NCBI GenBank assembly: GCA_945290265.1
Contig: CALYQW010000015.1
Location: 1-64,000 of the forward strand
Source of the DNA: an uncultured Erwinia sp.
Lineage (GTDB): Bacteria > Pseudomonadota > Gammaproteobacteria > Enterobacterales > Enterobacteriaceae
Direction: 5' to 3'
DNA length: 64,000 nucleotides
The notes under the pieces are model-generated. The model was not told where the DNA came from and ran no database searches. It worked only from the letters and a program-made list of their open reading frames with translations. Within the stretch, counting starts at the first letter, position 1; each line of letters starts with the position of its first letter. This document shows, piece by piece, positions 33,214 through 42,678 of the stretch. The translations under genes and the position numbers were made by a program.

Positions 33214-33984
33214 TTAGATAGTGTCCGCCAATGCACCATCACCAGAGGTTAACGCAGGCAGGTAAGCCAGCTGCTGCCATCCGAAGCGCCTCAGCGCACC
33301 CTGCCAGACTTCGTCCAGTCCGGCACGCAGGATCAGCGGCTCGCCGGTAACAGGATGAGTCAGGCGCAGTTCACTGGCATGCAGCATCAGACGATTAATG
33401 TCAAACTGCTCCGCCGCGTTGCGGTTTTGTTTTAGATCACCATGCTTGCTGTCACCAATAATCGGATGACGCAAATGACTCATATGGCGACGTAGCTGGT
33501 GTTTTCGTCCGGTTTGCGGCTGCATTTCTACCAGAGAATAGCGGGTGGTAGGGTAGCGTCCACCTGGCACCGGCAGTTCGACCGTTGCCAGACCGCGCCA
33601 ATGGGTGACTGCCGCTTGCGCGGCTTTATCCGGCTGACTAAGCTTATCGGCGATTTTATCCGGCTGCCAGCTCAGGGCATACTCCAGCGTCTGCTCGCCT
33701 TCCAGCCAGCCACGCACCACAGCATGATAGGTTTTCTGCAGCTGATGATGTTCAAACTGTTGTGACAGCAGGCGAGCCACCTCAGCGGACAACCCCAGCA
33801 GCAGCACCCCGGAGGTCGGACGATCGAGGCGATGTACGGTATAGACGTGCTGCCCTAACTGATCGCGCAGCGTCTGCATAATAAAGCGGGTTTCGTGGCG
33901 ATCCAGCCAGCTGCGATGCACCAGCCAGCCGGAAGGCTTATTTACCGCCACCAGCCAGCTATCCTTATGGAGTATCTCCAGCAT
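33214..33984 (-). CDS. truC: tRNA pseudouridine(65) synthase TruC
   Basis: RluA-family pseudouridine synthase modifying U65 in tRNA-Ile1 and tRNA-Asp. The catalytic aspartate is Asp54 in [19 protein letters not shown] and [10 protein letters not shown] are further family blocks. 256 residues (E. coli 260). Its ATG overlaps the yqcC stop (TGATG), so translation is coupled. Confidence 0.95.
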   Translation of the reverse strand: MLEILHKDSWLVAVNKPSGWLVHRSWLDRHETRFIMQTLRDQLGQHVYTVHRLDRPTSGVLLLGLSAEVARLLSQQFEHHQLQKTYHAVVRGWLEGEQTLEYALSWQPDKIADKLSQPDKAAQAAVTHWRGLATVELPVPGGRYPTTRYSLVEMQPQTGRKHQLRRHMSHLRHPIIGDSKHGDLKQNRNAAEQFDINRLMLHASELRLTHPVTGEPLILRAGLDEVWQGALRRFGWQQLAYLPALTSGDGALADTI

Positions 33985-34310
33985 CAGCTGGCGGGCGCAA
34001 ACAGCGCGTCCAGTGCGGTCAACAGACGCAACAGCTCCATGCGCTGAGGGATATCCGCATCCAACGCTTCTTCATAATAAGGAGCAACCGCCAGCGCCGA
34101 CGGCAGCGGAGCTGAAGCATCCAGCAGTGTCTGCATACGCGGCAGGAAGACCCATTGCAACCACTGTAGTGGCGTCATGGTATCAATAAAAAAGGGTTCA
34201 GTGCTGGTAAAGGCCTGATCCTCAGGCGCAGTGGATTGCCACAGACCCGCCTGTTTAAGTAGCTGTTCAACAGCCAGCAGCAGTTCCTGAACCTGACGTT
34301 CACGGCTCAT
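33984..34310 (-). CDS. yqcC: YqcC family protein (DUF446)
   Basis: Small soluble protein of unknown function with the conserved core PFFIDTMTPLQWLQWVFLPRM and VAPYYEEAL. From the ATG at 34310 it has 108 residues (E. coli 109), with GAGG six bases upstream; a TTG four codons earlier is a weaker alternative. Overlaps truC by one base. It follows the csrB1 terminator by about 110 bp, the same neighbour relation as in E. coli. Confidence 0.9.
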   Translation of the reverse strand: MSRERQVQELLLAVEQLLKQAGLWQSTAPEDQAFTSTEPFFIDTMTPLQWLQWVFLPRMQTLLDASAPLPSALAVAPYYEEALDADIPQRMELLRLLTALDALFAPAS

Positions 34311-34423
34311 GCTCCACCTCAATTGTTATTCAGTAAAAAGGGCGCAAAGCATACCCCGTTCATCGCTGCCGCTGCAACTGATGGCACCCTAAGTATGGAG
34401 GGTGCATCTGACCGAAAAAAAAA

Positions 34424-34729
34424 TACAAAAAAAGGAGCACTGTAAATTACAGTGCTCCCGGTTCGTTTGCAGCTATCCTGCTACGATTTTGCTCCCTGCC
34501 TCATCCCTGATAACTCTTCCACACGCTATCCTGCGCAAATGTCTTCCTGACATTGATCCTTAGCTTCCTTACTCGCCATCATCCTGATTGGCTATCGTTC
34601 TCCATCCTGAAGGTGTCCTTATTTTCATCCTTGAAATCTGACTTATCACATCAAACTGTTTTCAATTGTACCGGCACATCATCCTGATGAAATCCAGCAA
34701 TGGATAAAGCAATTTGTCTCTTTAAGTTA
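34424..34729 (-). ncRNA. csrB: CsrB-type CsrA-sequestering sRNA, copy 1
   Basis: About 300-nt RNA read on the minus strand. By my count 16 GGA motifs, many as CAGGATG or AAGGA in short hairpins, the CsrA-binding signature. The 3' part (GAGGCAGGGAGC, AACGAACCGGGAGCACTGT) matches E. coli CsrB, ending in a GGAGCACTGTA/TACAGTGCTCC stem (34434-34458) and a U run. Position between yqcC and syd is the E. coli csrB locus. It titrates CsrA, relieving repression of biofilm, motility and carbon-storage mRNAs; BarA/UvrY should activate it. The 5' end is set from the predicted promoter. Confidence 0.9.
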
Positions 34730-34735
34730 AGGGAG

Positions 34736-34763
34736 ATTATGCCTGATTACTGCGGGCTAACAA
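34736..34763 (-). promoter_or_regulatory. Predicted promoter of csrB copy 1
   Basis: Minus-strand TTGTTA (34763-34758), 16-bp spacer, CATAAT (34741-34736). The same arrangement with the same spacing and a shared TCAGGCA block precedes copy 2, which supports both. An upstream GTGTGAGATATTAC (minus strand, about 34916-34903) resembles half of the UvrY box known for E. coli csrB. Confidence 0.6.
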
Positions 34764-34993
34764 ACTCCTGACAGCGACTTATTTTGATCTCTGAAAATAC
34801 GATTTTTTTTTGAATAATTAATATGATGAGAAATAATAATTTTTTCATAAATGCCAGATAAAGGCGCGTGATAAAGAAATTGATGTCTTACGTTTAGTGA
34901 AGGTAATATCTCACACCACCTTAAGTTTAAATCGCAGCCTTCGCAAACGTTGCCCGCGACAAAGCAATAATTTCAGGGTATGCGGCGGGGGAT

Positions 34994-35292
34994 AAAAAAA
35001 GGGAGCACTGTATGTACAGTGCTCCCGGTTCGTTTGCAGCTTTCCGGCTACGTTAATGCTCCCTGCCTCATCCATGAAAACTCGCCCAAGTGCCATCCTG
35101 AGCTAATGCCTTCCTGACATCATATCCCTGGTTTCCTTACCCACCATTATCCTTAATGGCTCTCATTCTCCGTCCTGGAGGTGTCCTGTGCTTCATCCTG
35201 AAATTGGTATTATCGAATAAGTAGGTTTTGTTATTCAGCGGCATCATCCTGACATCATGCTGGCTAATGCAAATACCACTTACTTCGTGATT
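34994..35292 (-). ncRNA. csrB: CsrB-type CsrA-sequestering sRNA, copy 2
   Basis: Second full CsrB-like gene, head to tail with copy 1. About 14 GGA motifs in the same order (CAGGACACC, CAGGACGGAG, AAGGATAATGG, CAGGAAGG), the same GAGGCAGGGAGC and AACGAACCGGGAGCACTGT block, and a GGGAGCACTGT/ACAGTGCTCCC terminator (35001-35026) followed by seven U. It differs from copy 1 throughout but aligns along its whole length, so it is an old tandem duplication rather than an assembly artefact. Role as for copy 1. The two copies are separated by about 230 bp of AT-rich DNA. Confidence 0.9.
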
Positions 35293-35298
35293 GCCGAG

Positions 35299-35326
35299 AT
35301 CTTGCCTGAATACATTCATCAAACAA
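35299..35326 (-). promoter_or_regulatory. Predicted promoter of csrB copy 2
   Basis: Minus-strand TTGTTT (35326-35321), 16-bp spacer, CAAGAT (35304-35299). The -10 is weaker than that of copy 1 (CATAAT), so basal expression may be lower and more dependent on an activator. Confidence 0.5.
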
Positions 35327-35436
35327 GCGGGTTTCAGACGCCGTTGTTTTCGTTCGGAGTGCCGGAATAAAACAGGCTTATTTCAATCTCATGATAAATA
35401 TAAATTCATTATTTAATCACCGCGTTAAATTTACTT

Positions 35437-35457
35437 CACAAGATGAAATATCTTACG
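35437..35457. promoter_or_regulatory. Candidate UvrY (GacA-type) box upstream of csrB copy 2
   Basis: CACAAGAT and ATCTTACG form an imperfect inverted repeat about 155 bp before the predicted start of copy 2, close to the distance of the UvrY site from E. coli csrB. It resembles the TGTRAG...CTTACA pattern but with a different spacer. Tentative. Confidence 0.25.
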
Positions 35458-35501
35458 AAAACCATAAGCAATATCCCACAAACCATAAGGTAAATATTGT
35501 A

Positions 35502-36059
35502 TTAATCAGGCATACAGGGTTGCAGATGAGTGAGAAAGTGTGCCAGAGAAGGGGCAAGAACCTGCCGTCCGGCAGTGCCAAGAGTGGTGAGGATAACCTC
35601 TCCGCTGAGATTACAGACTGAGATAATATCTGAATCGCTATCCGTGGTCGCAATAAACAAATCCGGGGTACGCTTTAACCGACGCTGCATCACTAAATGG
35701 CCGATCAGGTTCTCCTGAACTCGCGCAAAATCCTCTTCACTCCATACCTGCACTAATGTCAGGGCGATACCGTCCCAGGTTGCGCTCATATCTCCGGCAA
35801 ACTGGGTAGTGTAAAACGCCGTCAGCGCAGGTTGGAGACGAATATCCAGCGCCCGTTCAACCGCCTGCAAATTTTGCGCCAGAGTAAAAGACTGCGGCTG
35901 CCACCAGACTTCTTCTTTATCTGCGTGCGATGCCAGAATACAAGGAGAAGGCATGCCATAAAGATCCTGACTGGCTGGCGCATGACCGCGCTGCTGCTGC
36001 CATAAATCACAGTATCGGTGGGTAATGTCGTTCAGAGCACTGACGGTTTCTGCAATCAT
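35502..36059 (-). CDS. syd: SecY-interacting protein Syd
   Basis: Cytosolic protein that binds SecY and is thought to check or remove faulty translocons. 185 residues (E. coli 181). Conserved stretches [38 protein letters not shown] and [21 protein letters not shown] match E. coli Syd almost end to end. Divergent from queF; upstream of csrB2 on the same strand, as in E. coli. Confidence 0.95.
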   Translation of the reverse strand: MIAETVSALNDITHRYCDLWQQQRGHAPASQDLYGMPSPCILASHADKEEVWWQPQSFTLAQNLQAVERALDIRLQPALTAFYTTQFAGDMSATWDGIALTLVQVWSEEDFARVQENLIGHLVMQRRLKRTPDLFIATTDSDSDIISVCNLSGEVILTTLGTAGRQVLAPSLAHFLTHLQPCMPD

Positions 36060-36161
36060 AGTATTTCACTCTATACTGGCTGGGTTACACTGCCTGTCGG
36101 CATCACTATCTGACTGAAATTGTAACAACTCCGGACAGCCGGGAGCAAATAAGGTGACACG

Positions 36162-37007
36162 ATGTCTTTATACAGTAATCATCAGGCGCTTGCAGACCTG
36201 ACGCTGGGGCAACCCACAGAATATCAGGATTGCTACAATCCTGCGCTGCTTCAGGCGGTTCCCCGCTCACTGAATCGCCAACCACTGGGAATAAATGAAG
36301 ATGCGCTGCCATTCCACGGTGCTGATTTGTGGACGTTATATGAACTATCCTGGCTGAACAGTAAAGGGTTACCGCAGGTCGCTGTAGGCGAAGTGTCCGT
36401 GGATGCGGACAGCGTAAATCTGATCGAATCGAAAAGTTTCAAACTGTATCTGAACAGCTTTAACCAGACCCGCTTTGCTGACTGGGGCGAAGTACGTCAG
36501 ACGCTGGAGCGCGATCTGGCAGCCTGTGCCATGGGTAAGGTCAGCGTTGCGCTGTTCCGCCTGCAGGAGGTAGAGGGACAACCCATCGGACATTTAGAGG
36601 GTACCTGTATTGATGAGCAGGATATAACGATTGACAGCTATACCTTTGACAGCTCTCATCTGCTGCAGGCAACCAGTAGTGCAGTTGTGCAGGAACAGTT
36701 GGTCAGCCATGTGCTCAAATCAAACTGCCTGATCACCAGTCAGCCCGACTGGGGCTCGGTGATGATTAGCTATCGCGGCCCGCGTATTCAGCGTGAGGCT
36801 TTGCTGCGTTATCTGGTTTCTTTCCGTCTTCATAATGAATTCCATGAGCAATGCGTGGAGCGGATTTTTAACGATATTCTGCGCTTCTGCCAGCCGGAAA
36901 GCCTGACCGTGTATGCTCGTTATACCCGACGTGGCGGTCTGGATATTAATCCGTGGCGCAGTAATCAGCTTTTTTTTCCAGGCCGCTCGCGCCTGGTCAG
37001 GCAGTAA
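36162..37007 (+). CDS. queF: NADPH-dependent 7-cyano-7-deazaguanine reductase QueF
   Basis: Reduces the nitrile preQ0 to preQ1 with two NADPH, the last step before insertion into tRNA. Long (type II, two-domain) form of 281 residues (E. coli 282). The active-site Cys189 and Asp196 are in [14 protein letters not shown], and [11 protein letters not shown] is the NADPH/substrate motif. Single-gene unit divergent from syd. QueD and QueE of the same pathway lie at 18-19 kb; queC is not in the window. Confidence 0.97.
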   Translation: MSLYSNHQALADLTLGQPTEYQDCYNPALLQAVPRSLNRQPLGINEDALPFHGADLWTLYELSWLNSKGLPQVAVGEVSVDADSVNLIESKSFKLYLNSFNQTRFADWGEVRQTLERDLAACAMGKVSVALFRLQEVEGQPIGHLEGTCIDEQDITIDSYTFDSSHLLQATSSAVVQEQLVSHVLKSNCLITSQPDWGSVMISYRGPRIQREALLRYLVSFRLHNEFHEQCVERIFNDILRFCQPESLTVYARYTRRGGLDINPWRSNQLFFPGRSRLVRQ

Positions 37008-37156
37008 ATTAGAGGTCAGCGGCTGTTAACCACCAGCAGACAAGGCTATTCTGAGAACGTGCAGGATAAAATGCCTGCCCGATGATTTTTTTCTTCACAG
37101 CCAACTGTGAAGCAGCAAACCCGCTGCGGCGGGCGAAAGTCGTTAAAGGAGCTCTC

Positions 37157-38521
37157 TTGATTACACAAATCAGCCCTCTGGGCTCAATGGATCTGCTTTC
37201 TCAACTGGAAGTCGATATGCTGAAACGCACTGCCAGCAGCGACCTCTATCAACTGTTTCGTAACTGCTCCCTCGCCGTACTGAATTCCGGCAGCCAGACA
37301 GACAGTAGCGATGAATTGCTGTCACGTTTTCAGCACTTTGATATTAATGTGTTGCGTCGTGAGCGCGGCGTGAAACTGGAGCTGATTAATCCCCCGGAAG
37401 AGGCCTTTGTCGATGGCCGCATTATTCGTTCCCTGCAGGCCAACCTGTTTGCCGTGCTGCGCGATATTCTGTTCGTTAATGGCCAGCTTAACTCTGCGCG
37501 CTTCAGCCAGTTACCGGAAGTGAATGATTCCGTGTATATCACCAATCTGGTGTTTTCCCTGCTGCGCAATGCTCGCGCGCTGCATGTTGGGGAAGAACCA
37601 AATACCGTGGTCTGCTGGGGTGGCCATTCAATTAACCCGGTTGAATATCAGTACTGCCGTAATGTGGGTTCACAACTGGGCCTGCGTGAACTGAATATCT
37701 GCACCGGCTGTGGACCCGGCGTGATGGAGGCCCCGATGAAAGGGGCTGCGGTGGGCCATGCTCAGCAGCGTTATAAAGAAGGTCGTTTTATTGGTCTGAC
37801 AGAACCGTCAATTATCGCCGCCGAGCCACCAAATCCGCTGGTCAATGAGCTGATTATCATGCCAGATATCGAAAAACGCCTTGAAGCCTTTGTGCGTATT
37901 GGGCACGGGATTATTATTTTCCCTGGCGGGGTTGGCACCGCAGAAGAACTGCTTTATCTGCTGGGGATCCTGCTGGATCCGGCAAACGACGGCCAGGTGT
38001 TGCCTCTAATCCTCACCGGCCCGCAGGAGAGCGCGGATTACTTTCATGTTTTGGACGAATTTATTGTCAACACGCTGGGGGAAAAGGCGCGCAGACACTA
38101 CCGCATTATTATTGATGACGCCGCAGAGGTTGCCCGTCAGATGAAAAACGCCATGCCTCGGGTAAAAGAGTACCGACGGGAAACAGGCGATGCCTACAGC
38201 TTTAACTGGGCGCTGCGCATTGCCCCTGATTTGCAGATGCCGTTTATTCCGACCCATGACAATATGGCTAACCTGAATCTGCATCCTGACCAGCCGGCGG
38301 AGAAACTTGCTGCCGCACTGCGCCGGGCATTCTCGGGTATCGTTGCCGGCAACGTGAAAGATATCGGTATCAGGGCCATTCGCGAGAAAGGGGTGTTCAA
38401 ACTGCACGGCGATGCGCGGATTATGCGCCGTATGGACGATCTGTTAAATGGATTTGTCACCCAGTATCGTATGAAGCTGCCAGGCACCGCCTATATCCCC
38501 TGCTATGAAATTATCACCTGA
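37157..38521 (+). CDS. ppnN: Pyrimidine/purine nucleotide 5'-monophosphate nucleosidase PpnN
   Basis: Cleaves nucleoside monophosphates to base and ribose 5-phosphate; in E. coli it is stimulated by ppGpp. The LOG-like Rossmann core holds [26 protein letters not shown] and [17 protein letters not shown] place the start at a TTG (37157) six bases after AAAGGAGC: this gives 454 residues beginning like E. coli PpnN ([11 protein letters not shown]). A longer in-frame reading from 37082 encodes unrelated residues. Rare start codon, so expression may be modest. RelA in the same window makes its effector. Confidence 0.93.
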   Translation: MITQISPLGSMDLLSQLEVDMLKRTASSDLYQLFRNCSLAVLNSGSQTDSSDELLSRFQHFDINVLRRERGVKLELINPPEEAFVDGRIIRSLQANLFAVLRDILFVNGQLNSARFSQLPEVNDSVYITNLVFSLLRNARALHVGEEPNTVVCWGGHSINPVEYQYCRNVGSQLGLRELNICTGCGPGVMEAPMKGAAVGHAQQRYKEGRFIGLTEPSIIAAEPPNPLVNELIIMPDIEKRLEAFVRIGHGIIIFPGGVGTAEELLYLLGILLDPANDGQVLPLILTGPQESADYFHVLDEFIVNTLGEKARRHYRIIIDDAAEVARQMKNAMPRVKEYRRETGDAYSFNWALRIAPDLQMPFIPTHDNMANLNLHPDQPAEKLAAALRRAFSGIVAGNVKDIGIRAIREKGVFKLHGDARIMRRMDDLLNGFVTQYRMKLPGTAYIPCYEIIT

Positions 38522-38530
38522 CCCGTTCAG

Positions 38531-38552
38531 GGCTGCCGTCTGTGCGGCAGCC
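38531..38552. terminator. Strong stem-loop after ppnN
   Basis: GGCTGCCG and CGGCAGCC form a perfect 8-bp stem with loop TCTGTG, 9 bases after the ppnN stop. No U tract follows, so it may act as an mRNA 3' stabiliser or a Rho-assisted terminator before xni. Confidence 0.4.
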
Positions 38553-38572
38553 ATCCAGGATCACAGAATATT

Positions 38573-39307
38573 ATGTCTGTTCATCTGCTAATTATTGATG
38601 CGCTGAACCTGATCCGCCGTATTTATGCGGTTCAGGGTTCTCCCTGTCAGCAAAGCTGTCTGCATGCAGTACAGCAGCTACTGCTGCACACGCAACCCAC
38701 GCACGCAGTCGCCGTTTACGATGCGGATAACCGCACTGACAGCTGGCGACATCAGCTGCTGCCGGAGTACAAAGCCGGCCGGCCACCGACGCCTGATGCC
38801 CTGAATAAAGAGATGCCGCTGATCCGCACCGCCTTTACCGGGCTGGGCATTACCTGTCTGGAGTCGGCGGGAGATGAAGCCGACGACCTGGCCGCCACCC
38901 TCGCCAGTAAAGTGGCAGCGGCAGGCCATCAGGCTACCATCGTCTCTACCGATAAGGGGTACTGCCAGCTACTGGCACCGACGGTGCGTATTCGTGATTA
39001 CTTTCAGAAACGCTGGCTGGATTTACCCTTTGTTGAGGCGGAATTTGGCGTTTCCCCTCAGCAACTACCTGATTACTGGGGGCTGGCAGGTATCGCCAGC
39101 AGTAAAATTCCGGGCGTCACTGGCATTGGCGGCAAAAGCGCGGCTCAACTGCTGCAACAGTTCGGCTCACTGGATGCGGTCTATCAGCAGCTGGACGACG
39201 TCGCGGAGAAATGGCGTAAAAAACTGCAACCTGCTCAGAAGCAGGCGGAAGTCAGTAAACTGGTGGCAACGTTAAGAACCGATATCTGCAACTGCAAATC
39301 AACCTGA
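38573..39307 (+). CDS. xni: Flap endonuclease Xni (exonuclease IX), probable 3' frameshift
   Basis: Structure-specific 5' nuclease of the FEN family (homologous to the Pol I 5'-3' domain). Metal-site motifs [11 protein letters not shown] and STDKGYCQL and the helix-hairpin-helix [14 protein letters not shown] are intact. The frame ends after 244 residues with an odd tail (TDICNCKST), where E. coli Xni continues. Restoring one base near 39287 gives [20 protein letters not shown] to a stop near 39349, which fits the E. coli C terminus. The nuclease domain is unaffected. Either a natural late frameshift or a base error. Confidence 0.88.
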   Translation: MSVHLLIIDALNLIRRIYAVQGSPCQQSCLHAVQQLLLHTQPTHAVAVYDADNRTDSWRHQLLPEYKAGRPPTPDALNKEMPLIRTAFTGLGITCLESAGDEADDLAATLASKVAAAGHQATIVSTDKGYCQLLAPTVRIRDYFQKRWLDLPFVEAEFGVSPQQLPDYWGLAGIASSKIPGVTGIGGKSAAQLLQQFGSLDAVYQQLDDVAEKWRKKLQPAQKQAEVSKLVATLRTDICNCKST

Positions 39308-39446
39308 AAACACTGCGCCTGTCTGACGGGCAGCCAACCACCGGATAATTCTTTCTCTGCCACCTCGGTATGCAGTATGACTTAAAAAAGTGGCCAGCGT
39401 TATATACGCCTTAGCACCTGAATAATCTGACGCTAAGGCAGAGTAA

Positions 39447-40547
39447 TCAGCGCTCGTCGCGCCGCCCACCGACCGCCGCCCAGATGCGCCGGATATGCAC
39501 GGTGACTTCTTCCCGGTCATGGTACAACTGACGCGCCTGGATCTGTGCATTGATGCCGCTGGCTTTCAGTTTTACATCAATCATTGCCAGATTTTGCACC
39601 ACCTCGTCATAGCGTTTTTTCATTGGCAGCTTCAGGTTAAAAATCGCTTCCCGGCACCAGCCATTAACCAGCCATTCCGCCATCAGATTCGCCACGCGCA
39701 CCGGTTTTTCTACCATATCGCATACCAGCCAGTAGTTGTTATTGCGCGTGGGCCGGTACTTAAAACCATCTTCCCGCTGATGATACACCTGACCAGTTTC
39801 CATCAGACTCGGTGCCATCGGGCCATTATCCACCGCGTTTACCATCATGCTGCGTTTCACCAGCTGGTAAGTCCAACCGCCCGGACAGGCTCCCAGATCC
39901 ACCGCCCACATACCACTGGCCAGACGTTCATCCCATTCATCTGCCGGAATAAATACATGGAAGGCTTCTTCCAGCTTCAAGGTTGAGCGACTGGGGGCAT
40001 CTGCCGGGAACTTCAGACGTGGGATCCCCATAAAGAACGGTGAGTTGTTTTCTGGCAGTGAATAACCGACATAGCAGCAGCCCGGCGCAATAAAAAATAC
40101 GTGGATCACCGGACGTTTATTGCTTTCATAGTTCAGCAGAATACCCGCCTGCCGCAGGCCGGCACGCAGCGGTACGGTAAATTTACGGCAGAATTTCAGC
40201 AGTTCTTTGCTGGTATTAGTATCCGGGACTTCCACCCGCAGCTCGCCGGCTTTCTGCACCGCGCCAGTCAGCATGCCTATCACAGGCGTAACCCTGTCTT
40301 CCGCCGGCAAATCGCGCAGAAGTTCGCCCACCAGAATCATCTGGCGGGCAAAAATCAGCTGGCGGAAGGGCAGCGTTTCCAGCAGCTTTTCCGCTTCACC
40401 AGGCTGGTAACATTCAAAAAGCACGTACGCTGAGTCTTCTTTTACCCGGGCAAAACCGAAAATTTCACGTTCACCCGCTTTCGCGGTGATCTCTGCCGCA
40501 CACTCTTTCTCAAAACCCTGACGGCAATAGAGTAAAATTTTATTCAT
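39447..40547 (-). CDS. rlmM: 23S rRNA 2'-O-ribose C2498 methyltransferase RlmM
   Basis: SAM-dependent 2'-O-methylation of C2498 in 23S rRNA. 366 residues, identical in length to E. coli. An N-terminal THUMP-like domain is followed by the Rossmann methyltransferase with [17 protein letters not shown] as the SAM loop. Overlaps ygdD by 8 bp. Faces xni across a 139-bp spacer in which I see no gene. Confidence 0.95.
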   Translation of the reverse strand: MNKILLYCRQGFEKECAAEITAKAGEREIFGFARVKEDSAYVLFECYQPGEAEKLLETLPFRQLIFARQMILVGELLRDLPAEDRVTPVIGMLTGAVQKAGELRVEVPDTNTSKELLKFCRKFTVPLRAGLRQAGILLNYESNKRPVIHVFFIAPGCCYVGYSLPENNSPFFMGIPRLKFPADAPSRSTLKLEEAFHVFIPADEWDERLASGMWAVDLGACPGGWTYQLVKRSMMVNAVDNGPMAPSLMETGQVYHQREDGFKYRPTRNNNYWLVCDMVEKPVRVANLMAEWLVNGWCREAIFNLKLPMKKRYDEVVQNLAMIDVKLKASGINAQIQARQLYHDREEVTVHIRRIWAAVGGRRDER

Positions 40548-40935
40548 CGCATTCTGCCTTTTTCTTCAGACGCAGTGCGCCCGTTAACATCAATACCCAG
40601 CCAACCAGGAAGCAGGTGCCGCCCAGCGGGGTGATATACACCAGTACTTTCAGGTGTGACAGCGCCAGACTATAAAGGCTGCCGCTGAATAACAGGATCC
40701 CCAGCGCCAGCATGACGCTGCTCCAGTAAAACCAAATATTTGCCCGACGCTGCATCAGCGCCGCCATTGCCAGGATCGCCAGGGTGTGGATCGCCTGATA
40801 ATCCAGCCCGGTTTTCAGCCAGGCCAGTTCCGCCACACCCAGCGCGTGGCTTAATATATGGGCACCAAACGCGCCAAAGGCCACATAAAAAAAACCGCTT
40901 AGCGCGGCAAAAATCAGCATGGTACGGCTGGACAT
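40540..40935 (-). CDS. ygdD: DUF423 family inner-membrane protein YgdD
   Basis: 131 residues, four predicted membrane helices, with the conserved GAFGAHIL and the C-terminal [15 protein letters not shown] block of DUF423. Same length as E. coli YgdD. Between gcvA and rlmM, overlapping rlmM by 8 bp. Function unknown. Confidence 0.9.
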   Translation of the reverse strand: MSSRTMLIFAALSGFFYVAFGAFGAHILSHALGVAELAWLKTGLDYQAIHTLAILAMAALMQRRANIWFYWSSVMLALGILLFSGSLYSLALSHLKVLVYITPLGGTCFLVGWVLMLTGALRLKKKAECDE

Positions 40936-40983
40936 AGCGTTATCCTCAAATCAGGCCTGCGTTTGAACATGGCAACCAGCCAC

Positions 40984-41901
40984 TCAGGATTCATAACGGA
41001 AGCAGAATTTTTGCTGCTCACTGGCGGCTTTAGCCAGGATCCACTGGCGAAAGGCAGCTATTTTACCCAGTTCTGCCTGACTGTCATGACAAACCAGATA
41101 AAAAGCATTTTTACTGACCAGAACATCATTAAAAGGGCAAACCAGGCGACCCGCTTCTATTTCACTCTGCACCATCACATTGTTCGCCAGAGCCACCCCC
41201 TGACCGTGGATAGCCGCCTGCAATACCATCGCGCTGTGGCTGAAAATCGGCCCCTGCTGCACGTTGGCGTTACCCAGCCCCAGCTGGCGCATATAGCTCT
41301 GCCAGTCGCGCCGGGACGCATCGTGCAGCAGGGTATGATTAACCAGCCGGTCGGATGAGGTCAGCGCATGTTCTCCGGTCAGTAGCTGCGGCGCACAGAC
41401 CGGTAGCAAATATTCGGCATACAGCTTCTCCACCCGCAGCCCCGGCCAGTTACCGCGGCCATAAAAAATGGCCACGTCAACATCGTCCGCCAGCTTCTCT
41501 TCTTCCCGATCCACTGCCTGAATACGCACATCAATGCCCGGATAAGCTGAGTTAAAGCTGGCCAGTCGCGGCACCAGCCACTGAATAGCAAAACTGGGCA
41601 GTAAGCTGACGGTCAGCGCGCCTTTGGCACTGCGCGACTGCAGCCTGCGCGTGGCCTCACTCAGGGCGGTAAAAAATTCTTTAATATCGAGGTAATAGCT
41701 CTGCCCTTCTTCGGTCAGTAGCAGCGAGCGGTTACGTCGGCGAAACAGCTTCAGTCCGAGAAAATCTTCCAGCGCCTTAATTTGATGGCTGACTGCCGCC
41801 TGCGTTACAAACAGCTCTTCCGCCGCTTTGGTAAAACTAAGATGACGCGCCGCAGCATCAAAAACCCGCAACGCGTTCAGTGGTGGTAATCGTTTAGACA
41901 T
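40984..41901 (-). CDS. gcvA: Glycine cleavage system transcriptional regulator GcvA (LysR family)
   Basis: LysR-type regulator that activates gcvTHP with glycine and represses it with purines; also activates the divergent sRNA gene gcvB. N-terminal winged helix-turn-helix (LSFTKAAEELFVTQAAVSHQIKAL region, residues about 20-44) and a C-terminal effector domain. From the ATG at 41901 (MSKRLPPLNAL) it has 305 residues as in E. coli; a longer in-frame reading to 41931 is rejected on homology. Confidence 0.96.
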   Translation of the reverse strand: MSKRLPPLNALRVFDAAARHLSFTKAAEELFVTQAAVSHQIKALEDFLGLKLFRRRNRSLLLTEEGQSYYLDIKEFFTALSEATRRLQSRSAKGALTVSLLPSFAIQWLVPRLASFNSAYPGIDVRIQAVDREEEKLADDVDVAIFYGRGNWPGLRVEKLYAEYLLPVCAPQLLTGEHALTSSDRLVNHTLLHDASRRDWQSYMRQLGLGNANVQQGPIFSHSAMVLQAAIHGQGVALANNVMVQSEIEAGRLVCPFNDVLVSKNAFYLVCHDSQAELGKIAAFRQWILAKAASEQQKFCFRYES

Positions 41902-41995
41902 GATTAAATGCAACTGTACCGTAACGGACAAAGGATCCTGTGTGGCACAGGCTTACCCATTAGTTTTTATTATCCGAAGCATTATAAATTGTCCG

Positions 41996-42024
41996 TTGAT
42001 GAACTGCCAGCAAAGACCTATAGT
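41996..42024 (+). promoter_or_regulatory. gcvB promoter
   Basis: TTGATG (41996-42001) and TATAGT (42019-42024) are 17 bp apart, and the -10 ends seven bases before the first base of the GcvB homology. GcvA, divergently encoded, is expected to act just upstream (41902-41995). Confidence 0.8.
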
Positions 42025-42030
42025 TGCGCC

Positions 42031-42225
42031 ACTTCCCGAGCCGGAACGAAAAGTACTGAAAAATGAGGCGGATTGCGGAGTTTATCGGGACTTTTGGCTT
42101 GTGGTCGTAATGTTGTGTTTGCAATTGATCTGAGGATTTTCGGGTCCGGTAGCCAGGCTACCATAATTTACAGAGTTATCCTGTCCATAATATTTTTAGC
42201 ACCGCAATTTGCGGTGCTTTTTTTT
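42031..42225 (+). ncRNA. gcvB: GcvB small regulatory RNA
   Basis: Hfq-dependent sRNA that represses many amino-acid and peptide transporter mRNAs. The 5' end ACTTCC-GAGCCGGAACGAAAAGT, the GU-rich R1 seed (AATGTTGTGTTTGCAATTG) and the 3' terminator GCACCGCAATTTGCGGTGC with eight U match E. coli GcvB. The R1 region is shorter than in E. coli, which has an extra GTTGT repeat. About 195 nt. Divergent from gcvA, and ends 8 bp before the convergent ygdI. Confidence 0.93.
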
Positions 42226-42233
42226 ACCGTTGC

Positions 42234-42458
42234 TTACTGGTCTACTTTGACCATCTCTTTCACATCGGCACGGTTAATCTGCTGTGAGTTACCATTAGCG
42301 TCTTTATAACTAATCATCCCGGTATCACTGTCAACCACAGGCTTGCCATCAGTGACGATGGTGCGGCCATCATTGGTGTGCATAGTGTAGTTGGATGAAC
42401 AGGCGGCCAGAGTCAGCGTCATTGTACAAGCGGTCAGAACAGCAGCTAATTTTTTCAT
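42234..42458 (-). CDS. ygdI: YgdI/YgdR family lipoprotein
   Basis: Small lipoprotein of unknown function. From the ATG at 42458 (MKKLAAVLTA, six bases after AAGGA) it has 74 residues; signal peptide with lipobox LAAC, then the DUF903 core NYTMHTNDGRTIVTDGKP and DTGMISYKDANG. E. coli YgdI has 75 residues. An upstream in-frame start adds 12 residues before the signal peptide and is rejected. Confidence 0.92.
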   Translation of the reverse strand: MKKLAAVLTACTMTLTLAACSSNYTMHTNDGRTIVTDGKPVVDSDTGMISYKDANGNSQQINRADVKEMVKVDQ

Positions 42459-42678
42459 CGTGGTATCCTTGTAGAGTTTTACGTTAGACATCATCCATTA
42501 AGCCCCAGAATCCGATCGGCATGTTCAAATAACATGTCGGTTTCAACGGCTTTATATTTGCGGATAACAGCTTAAACCTTGCATAATTCAGCATAACTCG
42601 CTTTCGCAACTTTGCCAGATTGCCCTGTGAATCCAGCATTATCTGAACAAAGAATTCGGGATCTGATTCGAGAAGACT

